From: Niabella yanshanensis
GTDB taxonomy: Bacteria > Bacteroidota > Bacteroidia > Chitinophagales > Chitinophagaceae
Reading direction: 5' to 3'
NCBI RefSeq assembly: GCF_034424215.1
Contig: NZ_CP139960.1
Span: 5,479,187-5,543,186, forward strand
DNA length: 64,000 nucleotides
The position numbers were made by a program, and so were the translations under genes. Under the pieces are notes generated by a model, which did not search any database, had not been told where the DNA came from, and saw only the letters and a program-made list of their open reading frames with translations. Positions within the stretch are counted from its first letter, which is position 1, and the number at the start of each line of letters is the position of its first letter. This document shows, piece by piece, positions 44,460 to 52,889 of the stretch.

Positions 44460-46531
44460 TGAGGCTTTTTGTAAAAATAGCAGGGTGCATTCTAATACCT
44501 TTTACTGCTTTTTCTCAAAACGGTTATTATAGCCGGTTGGATAAGGATACGCTGGTGATGGGCAATGGATTCATTGAAAGAAGGTTTTCCTGGAATAAGG
44601 GTAACCTCATCACCTACAGTCTTACCAACAAAACCAGTAAACATACCTGGTTAAATCAATCCCGGTCACCGGATTTTTCAGTGTCAGGTGACAAGGTACC
44701 TGCCTCCAATAGCTCATTTACTTACCGGGAAGTGGCTGAAAACTCCATCCGGCCCCGATACCTGGAAGCTACAGTAGGTTTCACCTTAGGAACAATGGAA
44801 GTAAAGCGGGTTTTTCGTATTTATAAAGATTGCCCGGTTATCGCCTGCGATACCTATCTCAAAGGATCGATGAACCACCATTCGGAAAGATCAGCCACCA
44901 GCCAGGGAGATCAGAAGAATATTGAGTTTGCTGCCGATATGCAATCAAAGCCTGTACCGGGTATATTGGATCAATTTAAACCAGGAGGCTATCACTGGCA
45001 AACAAGGGTAGTGGAATTTTACGATATCACAGATTGGAACAATAACCTGGTTTTTGAAACGAATATCATCCCTTACCGGAAAACTTCCTACAGGGGTAAT
45101 CTTTTGTTTGCACAGGATATGGAAGCAGATGCGGGATTTTTTCTTCTTAAAGAAGCGCCTTCTTCAACAACACAACTGGCATACCCTGGCAATGATTTTA
45201 CTACGGAGTTCGGCCACTTTATGGTTACGGGACCGGGCTTAACACCTAAAGATATCAAAGAAGGCGAATGGCGTAAAGCATACAGTGTTGTGACCGGCGT
45301 ATATAACGGAGGAGAACTCAATCGTCTTACTGCCCTGCGTAGCTATCAAAAAAATATGCGTAAGCTGCTTCCGGGGCGTGACGAGATGGTGATGATGAAT
45401 ACCTGGGGCGACAGGAGCCAGGACTCCAGGGTGAATGAACAATTCAGTTTACAGGAGGTTGAAAAAGCGGCGCAGTTAGGCATCACCCATTTCCAGATAG
45501 ATGACGGCTGGCAACAGGGAAAAAGTCCGAACTCAGCAGTAGCGAAAGGCTCTTTTGAAAATATCTGGAATAATCCTGATTACTGGACGCCTGACCTGGT
45601 GAAGTATCCCAATGGTCTGGGACCGGTAGTTGAAAAGGGAAAAAAACTGGGTGTGGAAATCTGTCTCTGGTTTAATCCAAGTGTACAAAACAATTATGCC
45701 GACTGGGAAAAAGATGCGCAGGCCCTGATAAAGTTGTATCAAATGTATGGTATCCGCACTTTTAAAATAGACGGGTTGGCGATACCTACCAAACAGGCGG
45801 AAATTAATCTTCGAAAATTATTTGACCGGGTGTTGGAGGCCAGCGATAATCAGGTAGTATTTAACCTCGATGCAACAGCCGGGCGCAGGAGTGGCTATCA
45901 TTCTTTCAACGAATATGGCAATATCTTCCTGGAAAACCGTTACACAGACTGGCAGAACTATTATCCCTATTGGACTTTACGGAATCTCTGGTTATTGTCT
46001 AAGTATGTGCCTGCCGAGAAATTACAAATCGAGTTCCTGAACAAATGGCGTAACACCGGTAAATATGGAAAGGATGTTTTTGCTCCCGCTCATTATTCTT
46101 TTGAATACCTCTTTGCTATCACTATGGCTGCTCAACCGCTGGCCTGGTTTGAAGGGACCGGTTTACCGGCGGAGGCCTTCGAACTGGCCAAGGTAATCAA
46201 GGCTTACAAAAAGATCCAGCACGACTTTCATAAAGGAACCATTCTGCCTATTGGTGACGAACCGTCAGGCCGGTCATGGACAGGCTTTCAATCTATACAT
46301 AAGGGTTATGGTTACCTGCTTGTTTTCCGGGAGAAAAATCCACAACAATATGTAACTATAAAAACCTGGTTACCGGAAAATACGAGGTTGATGGGCACAA
46401 AGATCTTAGGAAGTGGCCCAAATATAAACCAGGTTACCGGGCCGGGCGGCCTATTGAAACTGCAGTTGCCGGGGGAGAACGATTACGTTTTATATAAATA
46501 CCAATTAGCCGGATCCGGCCATTCAAAATAG
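44459..46531 (+). CDS. GH36-like alpha-galactosidase
   Basis: 690 residues with a signal peptide ending near AFSQ (residue 20). An N-terminal beta-sandwich (about 25-290) is followed by a clan-D TIM barrel: MMNTWGDRS, FQIDDGWQQG, EICLWFNPSV, and the nucleophile motif FKIDGL with D438. The probable acid/base region is FLENRYTDW. The activity is hydrolysis of terminal alpha-galactosides, predicted for the periplasm; a related alpha-N-acetylgalactosaminide or alpha-L-arabinopyranoside specificity cannot be excluded. It is translationally coupled to the LacI gene. Confidence 0.85.
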   Translation: MRLFVKIAGCILIPFTAFSQNGYYSRLDKDTLVMGNGFIERRFSWNKGNLITYSLTNKTSKHTWLNQSRSPDFSVSGDKVPASNSSFTYREVAENSIRPRYLEATVGFTLGTMEVKRVFRIYKDCPVIACDTYLKGSMNHHSERSATSQGDQKNIEFAADMQSKPVPGILDQFKPGGYHWQTRVVEFYDITDWNNNLVFETNIIPYRKTSYRGNLLFAQDMEADAGFFLLKEAPSSTTQLAYPGNDFTTEFGHFMVTGPGLTPKDIKEGEWRKAYSVVTGVYNGGELNRLTALRSYQKNMRKLLPGRDEMVMMNTWGDRSQDSRVNEQFSLQEVEKAAQLGITHFQIDDGWQQGKSPNSAVAKGSFENIWNNPDYWTPDLVKYPNGLGPVVEKGKKLGVEICLWFNPSVQNNYADWEKDAQALIKLYQMYGIRTFKIDGLAIPTKQAEINLRKLFDRVLEASDNQVVFNLDATAGRRSGYHSFNEYGNIFLENRYTDWQNYYPYWTLRNLWLLSKYVPAEKLQIEFLNKWRNTGKYGKDVFAPAHYSFEYLFAITMAAQPLAWFEGTGLPAEAFELAKVIKAYKKIQHDFHKGTILPIGDEPSGRSWTGFQSIHKGYGYLLVFREKNPQQYVTIKTWLPENTRLMGTKILGSGPNINQVTGPGGLLKLQLPGENDYVLYKYQLAGSGHSK

Positions 46532-46542
46532 AAGATTGATTC

Positions 46543-48540
46543 ATGCGATTATTTTTACTAACGTTTTGCCTGTTGAGTGGTATTGTCCCGCTTATTGCTC
46601 AACGAAATTTTAAGCTGCAATCGCCCGATGGCAGGCTGTCTGTCAGCATCCAGGTGGGAAAGCGCATTACCTATTCAATTGTTCATGAGAAAGACTTAGT
46701 GCTAAGCCCTTCGCCGGTGGCTATGGAACTGGAAGATGGATCGGCTTTTGGGGTGGGATCGACCCTAATACGGCAGCAAACTACAACTATAAACCAGGAG
46801 ATCAGGACGACACTATATAAAAAAAGTTCCATTACCGATCATTACAAAGAATTGGTATTGGAATTTAGAGAAGGCTTTAACCTGGTGTTCCGGGCTTATA
46901 ATGAGGGGGCTGCCTATCGTTTTATATCAACCCGGCAAACTGGCTTTCATGTAAAAAACGAACCGGTGGTTTTCAACTTCGCCAAAGATTATGATGCATG
47001 GGTGCCGTATGTCAAAAGCAAAGCCAAAGATATAACGGGACAATATTTTAATTCTTTTGAAAATACCTATACCTATACGCCTTTAAGCAAAATGAGCCCG
47101 AACAAGCTGGCATTTACGCCGCTGCTGGTGGCATTGGACAATGGTAAAAAAGTTTGTATTGCAGAAGCTGACCTGGAGAGCTACCCGGGTATGTACCTGG
47201 TTAATTCTGATGGAGCTACTTCTTTGAAGTCCAATTTTGCTTCTTATCCGTTGGCAACAGAACAGGGTGGCCATAACCAGTTACAGCAATTGGTTACGTC
47301 AAGGGCGCCTTATATCGCGCGGTGTAAGGGAGCAACCAATTTTCCATGGCGGATATTGATTGTATCAGCAAGTGATCGGGAGTTGCCCGATAACGATATG
47401 GTCTATAAGCTGGCTGCTCCTCAACGGATCAATGATCTTTCATGGATCAAACCTGGTAAAGTAGCCTGGGAATGGTGGAATCACTGGGGTATTTCCAGGG
47501 TTGATTTTGAAGCGGGGGTTAATACGGCTACCTATATGGCTTATATTGATTTTGCTGCTAAAAACGGTATTGAGTATGTGATACTGGATGAGGGTTGGGC
47601 GGTTAATTTAAAAGCAGATCTCATGCAGGTGGTACCGGAGATCGATCTGGAGAAACTGATTGCTTATGGAAAGCAAAAAAATGTGGGGATCATTTTATGG
47701 GCCGGTTATTATGCTTTTGACCGGGACATGGAACAAGTATGTAAGCATTATGCTGAAATGGGAGTTAAAGGCTTTAAGATCGATTTTATGGATCGCGATG
47801 ATCAGCCCATGGTAGACTTTCATTACCGGGCGGCGCAAACAGCAGCCAGGTATCAACTGCTCGTAGATTTTCACGGCACGTATAAGCCAACCGGTTTAAA
47901 CCGCACCTATCCCAATGTGATCAATTACGAAGCAGTGAACGGGCTGGAACAAATGAAGTGGACCGGGCCTGAAATGGATATGGTAACCTATGATGTAACT
48001 ATGCCTTTTATACGGATGGTGGCGGGTCCTGTAGACTATACGCAGGGCGCGATGCGTAATGCTACCAAAAGAACCCACAGGGGTATTAACGACGAACCGA
48101 TGAGTCAGGGTACCCGCTGCCGGCAGCTTGCCGAATATGTGGTGTTCGAGTCTCCTTTAAATATGTTATGTGATAGCCCCGATAACTATGAAAAAGAAGC
48201 CGAATGTACAGCGTTTATTGCGCATATCCCCACTGTTTGGGATCGCACCATCAGTTTAGACGGAGCTGTTGGACAATACATCGCCATTGCGCGGCAAAAA
48301 GGCGACTATTGGTATGTAGGTGGATTGACAAACTGGGAGGCCCGCACCATGGAAATCGATTTGTCATTTTTGGGCGCCGGCGATTTTACCGCTGAAGTTT
48401 TCAGGGATGGGGCAAATGCCAGCCGTATTGCATCTGATTATAAAAAGGAGATAACCGACATTCCATCTAACCGGAAAATGGCGCTGAAGATGGCGCCGGG
48501 TGGAGGATTTGCTTTAAAAATTTACAGGAAAATAAAATAA
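46543..48540 (+). CDS. GH97 glycosidase, retaining (alpha-galactosidase-like) type
   Basis: 665 residues, signal peptide ending near IAQ (20). N-terminal GH97 beta-sandwich (about 22-290, LQSPDGRLSVSIQVG), then the catalytic barrel: KVAWEWWNHWG, YVILDEGWAVN, GFKIDFMDRDDQ and VINYEAVNGLEQ. D414 occupies the position of the nucleophile in retaining GH97 enzymes, while the inverting SusB type uses Glu bases elsewhere; E463 or E469 is the likely acid/base. This favours alpha-galactosidase over alpha-glucosidase. Ca-binding glutamates are expected but not individually assigned. It ends directly before the GH2 gene. Confidence 0.9.
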   Translation: MRLFLLTFCLLSGIVPLIAQRNFKLQSPDGRLSVSIQVGKRITYSIVHEKDLVLSPSPVAMELEDGSAFGVGSTLIRQQTTTINQEIRTTLYKKSSITDHYKELVLEFREGFNLVFRAYNEGAAYRFISTRQTGFHVKNEPVVFNFAKDYDAWVPYVKSKAKDITGQYFNSFENTYTYTPLSKMSPNKLAFTPLLVALDNGKKVCIAEADLESYPGMYLVNSDGATSLKSNFASYPLATEQGGHNQLQQLVTSRAPYIARCKGATNFPWRILIVSASDRELPDNDMVYKLAAPQRINDLSWIKPGKVAWEWWNHWGISRVDFEAGVNTATYMAYIDFAAKNGIEYVILDEGWAVNLKADLMQVVPEIDLEKLIAYGKQKNVGIILWAGYYAFDRDMEQVCKHYAEMGVKGFKIDFMDRDDQPMVDFHYRAAQTAARYQLLVDFHGTYKPTGLNRTYPNVINYEAVNGLEQMKWTGPEMDMVTYDVTMPFIRMVAGPVDYTQGAMRNATKRTHRGINDEPMSQGTRCRQLAEYVVFESPLNMLCDSPDNYEKEAECTAFIAHIPTVWDRTISLDGAVGQYIAIARQKGDYWYVGGLTNWEARTMEIDLSFLGAGDFTAEVFRDGANASRIASDYKKEITDIPSNRKMALKMAPGGGFALKIYRKIK

Positions 48541-48546
48541 GTGAAC

Positions 48547-50331
48547 ATGATCAGCAGAAGTTTTATAACGATGATCGTTACGGTTTGTATGGGAATGGGG
48601 AGCAGTAATGCACAACAGCTGATAGCAAATGTGTATGGCCGCAATACCCAATCCCTGAATGGTAAGTGGAACGCTATTATAGATTTATACGATCAGGGCG
48701 GGAAGAATAAGATCTACCTCAATAAGAAGCCGGAGGGTAAAACGGACTTTTATGAATATGCTTTTGAGAATGGGTTGAGGCTTAATGTACCGTCTGACTG
48801 GAACAGCCAAACACCCGAGCTAAAGTATTATGAAGGTACGGTATGGTATGCCAGGCGTTTTGATGCAGCTAAAGGACAGGGAGAACGGATGTTCCTGTAC
48901 TTTGGCGCAGTAAGCTATCGTTGCCGCATTTATTTAAACGGGCTGGAGATTGGCAGGCATGAAGGAGGGTTTACGCCTTTTCAGATAGAGGTAACGAAGG
49001 CTGTTAAAGAATCAGGAAATTTTCTGGTGGTAGAAGCTAATAATACCCGTACCACAGACGCAATGCCTGCAATGGCTTTTGACTGGTGGAACTATGGTGG
49101 GATAACGCGCGATGTTTCCCTCGTAAAAACACCAGCGGTTTTTATTGAAGATTATTTTGTACAGTTAAATAAATATAAGACGGACCAGGTAGATGCCCGC
49201 ATACAGCTCTCAGAAAAAGCAGCCAATAAAACTATAGAACTAAACATACCCGAGCTGAACGTAAAACAAAGGTTGACTACCGATGCCAATGGAATCGTTG
49301 CGGTTTCTTTTAAGGTAAATAAATTGGAGCGCTGGTCTCCGGACTTACCTAAACTATATAAAGTGATCATTAGCTCCGACACCGATAAGATAGAAGAGCA
49401 TATAGGGTTTCGCAATCTGTATGTAAAAGGCGAGGATATCTACCTCAATGATCAGCCGATATTTCTGAAAGCAACCAGTTTTCATGAAGAAATACCGCAG
49501 CGGCTGGGACGAGCTTTTTCCGAAGCAGATGCCATGATGTTATTATCTGAAGCAAAGGCGCTGGGGTGTAATATGATTCGCCTGGCACATTATCCCCAAA
49601 ATGAACATACGGTTCGACTGGCAGAAAAAATGGGTTTCCTGCTTTGGGAAGAAATACCGGTTTGGCAGGGTATCGATTTTGAAAATAAAGAAACCCGTTT
49701 AAAGGCTGGCAATATGATCAGGGAAATGGTGACACGTGATAAAAACCGCTGTGCACTTGCATTCTGGGGTGTAGCCAACGAAACCCAGCCTTCGGAGCCA
49801 CGCAATGAGTTTTTAAGATACCTGGTTCAAACTTGTAAAAGCATAGATACTTCAAGACTGATCACTGCGGCATTTGATTTGGTTCGTTTTGATAAAGCAA
49901 AACAACAGTTTGTAATGGATGATCCTTTTATAAAAGAACTGGATGTAGTAGCCGTTAATAAATATATGGGCTGGTATCACCAATGGCCGGTCAGTCCTGA
50001 TAAAGCTATCTGGAATGTTGCCAAAGGACAACCATTGATCATCTCTGAATTTGGAGGAGAAGCCCTGCTGGGGCAAACGGGCAATGCCGATATAGTAAGC
50101 TCCTGGAGTGAAGATTACCAGGCTACGCTTTACCGTGATAACCTGGCCATGTTTAAAAATATACCCAACCTGCGCGGCACTGCACCCTGGATCTTGTTTG
50201 ATTTCCGGTCACCCTTCCGTTTTCATCCCACCAACCAGGATGGCTGGAACCGTAAGGGACTGGTTTCTGACCAGGGTATTCGAAAAAAAGCCTGGTACCT
50301 GATGAAGGCCTATTATGATAACATTAAATAA
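48547..50331 (+). CDS. GH2 beta-glucuronidase/beta-galactosidase-like enzyme
   Basis: A GTG at 48541 immediately follows the GH97 stop; the ATG at 48547 gives the signal peptide. About 594 residues, the short GH2 form. A sugar-binding beta-sandwich (about 30-195), an immunoglobulin-like domain (200-290) and a TIM barrel from about 295. Counting from the GTG, acid/base E414 lies in FWGVANETQ and nucleophile E503 in LIISEFGGEAL. Length and the NE and SEFG context resemble beta-glucuronidases, which fits a uronate-rich substrate, but beta-galactosidase is possible. In the PUL-B operon. Confidence 0.88.
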   Translation: MISRSFITMIVTVCMGMGSSNAQQLIANVYGRNTQSLNGKWNAIIDLYDQGGKNKIYLNKKPEGKTDFYEYAFENGLRLNVPSDWNSQTPELKYYEGTVWYARRFDAAKGQGERMFLYFGAVSYRCRIYLNGLEIGRHEGGFTPFQIEVTKAVKESGNFLVVEANNTRTTDAMPAMAFDWWNYGGITRDVSLVKTPAVFIEDYFVQLNKYKTDQVDARIQLSEKAANKTIELNIPELNVKQRLTTDANGIVAVSFKVNKLERWSPDLPKLYKVIISSDTDKIEEHIGFRNLYVKGEDIYLNDQPIFLKATSFHEEIPQRLGRAFSEADAMMLLSEAKALGCNMIRLAHYPQNEHTVRLAEKMGFLLWEEIPVWQGIDFENKETRLKAGNMIREMVTRDKNRCALAFWGVANETQPSEPRNEFLRYLVQTCKSIDTSRLITAAFDLVRFDKAKQQFVMDDPFIKELDVVAVNKYMGWYHQWPVSPDKAIWNVAKGQPLIISEFGGEALLGQTGNADIVSSWSEDYQATLYRDNLAMFKNIPNLRGTAPWILFDFRSPFRFHPTNQDGWNRKGLVSDQGIRKKAWYLMKAYYDNIK

Positions 50332-50350
50332 ATAAAAGAATACTGCATAT

Positions 50351-51613
50351 ATGAAAAGACTTATTGTAGGTGCTATTTTCCTTTTAGGATATGGAACGCT
50401 TCATGCGCAAAAACCTAATTACGACGAATCGAAGATGCCGCCTTATACTTTACCCGATCCGTTAAAAATGGAAAACGGGCAGGCGGTTACCAGCGCTAAA
50501 ATGTGGAAAGAAAAACGCCGGCCGGAGATACAGAAATTGTTTGAAACGCATGTATATGGTAAAGCGCCGGCTCATCCCAAAGACCTTCATTTTAAAGTGT
50601 TGAACGAAGATAAGTATGCGGTGGGTAACATGGCTACCCGTAAAGAAGTAGCCGTTTACTTTACCAAAGATGAGAAACAGTTTATGACCGTGTTAATGTA
50701 TATACCTAATAAACGCAAAGGCGCAGTGCCCATGTTCTTTGGTTTGAATTTTAAAGGAAATCATTCGGTGAGCGAAGATCCGGGCATTACGCAGTCTGTT
50801 ATTCGTATGAAACCCGGGCCCGACGGCGTGGAAGGCCGAACCGGCGTTTTTAAAAGAGGCGCTGAAGCTTCGCGCTGGCCTATAGAAATGTTGATCGCCA
50901 ACGGCTATGCGGTAGCTACCGTATATCGGGGTGACATAGACCCCGACTATGATGATGGCTATCAAAATGGCGTGCAGCCTTTGTTTTATAAAGAAGGTCA
51001 AACAAGACCGGCAGCTGATGAATGGGGTACCCTGGCGGCATGGGCCTGGGGTTTGAGCTGCGCAATGGACTATTTTAAAACCGATCCCGATATTGATAGT
51101 GAAAAGGTTGCAGTAGTCGGCCACTCCCGTCACGGAAAAACGGCTTTATGGACAGCAGCTATCGATCCCCGTTTTGCAATGGCTATATCTAATGATTCGG
51201 GTTGTGGTGGTGCGGCACTTACCAAACGTATATATGGCGAAACGGTTAGTATTGTCAATAAGCTTTTCCCTCATTGGTTTTGCGACAATTTCAAAAAATA
51301 TAATGATAAGGAAGAATTGCTGCCTGTAGACCAGCACCAGCTGATTGCTTTAATGGCGCCACGCCCTGTGTATATCGCAAGTGCTATAGATGATAAATGG
51401 GCCGATCCCAAAGGTGAGTTTTTATCAGGCGTGCATGCAGAACCTGTGTACAAATTATTCGGACTTGACGGCCTGAATACTACTAAAATGCCCGCAGTCG
51501 ATCAGCCGATAAGAGAAGGTTCTATTGGTTACCATGTGAGAACCGGGGATCACGATATCAACCTGTACGATTGGCAGCAATTTGTAAAGTTTGCGGATCA
51601 ATTCTTTAAATAA
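50351..51613 (+). CDS. CE15-family glucuronoyl esterase
   Basis: 420 residues, signal peptide 1-19 (GTLHAQ). Alpha/beta-hydrolase with the CE15 nucleophile elbow VVGHSRHGKTALW (S259), the conserved SNDSGCGGAAL (D282 in the place of the usual Glu/Asp) and catalytic H401 in RTGDHDI. The N-terminal part has the TLPDPLKMENGQAV and ETHVYGKAP motifs typical of bacterial members. Family activity is cleavage of esters of (4-O-methyl) glucuronic acid, such as lignin-carbohydrate links. It implies that the target polymer carries esterified uronate side groups. Confidence 0.9.
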   Translation: MKRLIVGAIFLLGYGTLHAQKPNYDESKMPPYTLPDPLKMENGQAVTSAKMWKEKRRPEIQKLFETHVYGKAPAHPKDLHFKVLNEDKYAVGNMATRKEVAVYFTKDEKQFMTVLMYIPNKRKGAVPMFFGLNFKGNHSVSEDPGITQSVIRMKPGPDGVEGRTGVFKRGAEASRWPIEMLIANGYAVATVYRGDIDPDYDDGYQNGVQPLFYKEGQTRPAADEWGTLAAWAWGLSCAMDYFKTDPDIDSEKVAVVGHSRHGKTALWTAAIDPRFAMAISNDSGCGGAALTKRIYGETVSIVNKLFPHWFCDNFKKYNDKEELLPVDQHQLIALMAPRPVYIASAIDDKWADPKGEFLSGVHAEPVYKLFGLDGLNTTKMPAVDQPIREGSIGYHVRTGDHDINLYDWQQFVKFADQFFK

Positions 51614-51630
51614 AGCCAATACTCCCTGAA

Positions 51631-52830
51631 ATGAAAAATGGTAAAGTTATACTGGCGATGATGTTGACGGCTTGTATTGCCCTGGGTAATCATACAAATG
51701 CTCAAAAGGAAATACCCTTTAAAGTTGTCGTGACCAAAGCATTGGCTGCCGCTGAAAAGCAGTCCCTGCTCATGGCAAAGAAGTATGAAGGACAGGAGGG
51801 AAGGCTGCCACGTACATTTGAAAATAGTAAAGATGTATCTTCTGATTCGCGCTGGTGGTGCAGCGGCTTTTTTCCGGGTGTTTTATGGTATTTGTATGAA
51901 AATAACAGGAGCCCGGAATTGCTGCAATATGCAAAGCTATATACAGCAAGGGTAGAAAGGGAAAAGTATACTACCGATAATCATGATGTAGGCTTTATGT
52001 TGTATTGCAGCTTTGGTAATGGTTTAAGACTTACCGGAGATTCATCGTATAACGAAGTATTATTGACCGGCGCGAAGTCTTTAGCCACCCGCTACAAACC
52101 AAAAGTAGGGTTGATCCGTTCATGGGATCATAATAAAAAGCTATGGCAATACCCTGTTATTATTGATAATATTATGAACCTGGAATTGTTGCTATGGGCA
52201 AGCCGCTATTCGGGTGATCCTGTTTTTAAACGGATCGCTATCTCACACGCCGATAAAACAATCCAATATCATTTCCGCCCCAACTCCAGCTCCTACCACC
52301 TGGTGTCTTATGATACACTCAGGGGCCAACCGCATTTAAAACAAACCCATCAGGGTGCAGCCAACGAATCGGCCTGGAGCCGCGGCCAGGCATGGGGTTT
52401 ATATGGCTATACCTACCTGTACCGGGAAACCAGGGAACAGCGTTACCTGGACCAGGCCAGGAAAATAGCTGCATTTATTATCGATCATCCCCGGATGCCA
52501 AAAGACTGTATTCCTTACTGGGATTTTGATGCGCCTCAAATTCCCAACACCCCCAGAGACGCTTCTGCAGCGGCTTTGATAGCAGCAGCCTTAACCGAAT
52601 TGACTGACTATGTGGATTTATCGACATCAAAGAAGTATATGCAGGTGGTAGAGACACAGATCCGCACTTTAGCATCACCTGAATATACAGCAATAATTGG
52701 TGAAAATGGCGCCTTTATTTTAAAGCACAGTACAGGAGCCTATCCCTTGAAATCGGAAGTGGATGTGCCATTGACTTATGCCGATTATTATTACCTGGAA
52801 GCACTCACCCGTTTAAAGAATAGAAAATAA
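51631..52830 (+). CDS. GH88 unsaturated glucuronyl hydrolase
   Basis: 399 residues, signal peptide ending near HTNAQ (25). GH88 motifs WWCSGFFPGVLWYLYE, DNHDVGFMLYCSFG (D119), VIIDNIMNLELLLW (D179), SAWSRGQAWGLYGY and SEVDVPLTYADYYYLEA match the homologue in PUL-A. It removes unsaturated uronic acids left by polysaccharide lyases. It sits 17 bp after the CE15 gene, so the operon combines ester removal with uronate release. Confidence 0.92.
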   Translation: MKNGKVILAMMLTACIALGNHTNAQKEIPFKVVVTKALAAAEKQSLLMAKKYEGQEGRLPRTFENSKDVSSDSRWWCSGFFPGVLWYLYENNRSPELLQYAKLYTARVEREKYTTDNHDVGFMLYCSFGNGLRLTGDSSYNEVLLTGAKSLATRYKPKVGLIRSWDHNKKLWQYPVIIDNIMNLELLLWASRYSGDPVFKRIAISHADKTIQYHFRPNSSSYHLVSYDTLRGQPHLKQTHQGAANESAWSRGQAWGLYGYTYLYRETREQRYLDQARKIAAFIIDHPRMPKDCIPYWDFDAPQIPNTPRDASAAALIAAALTELTDYVDLSTSKKYMQVVETQIRTLASPEYTAIIGENGAFILKHSTGAYPLKSEVDVPLTYADYYYLEALTRLKNRK

Positions 52831-52889
52831 CTATTGTTTCATTCAATATTAAGAGAAAAAATAAAAGGAATCAGTTTAAGCGTATCAGT

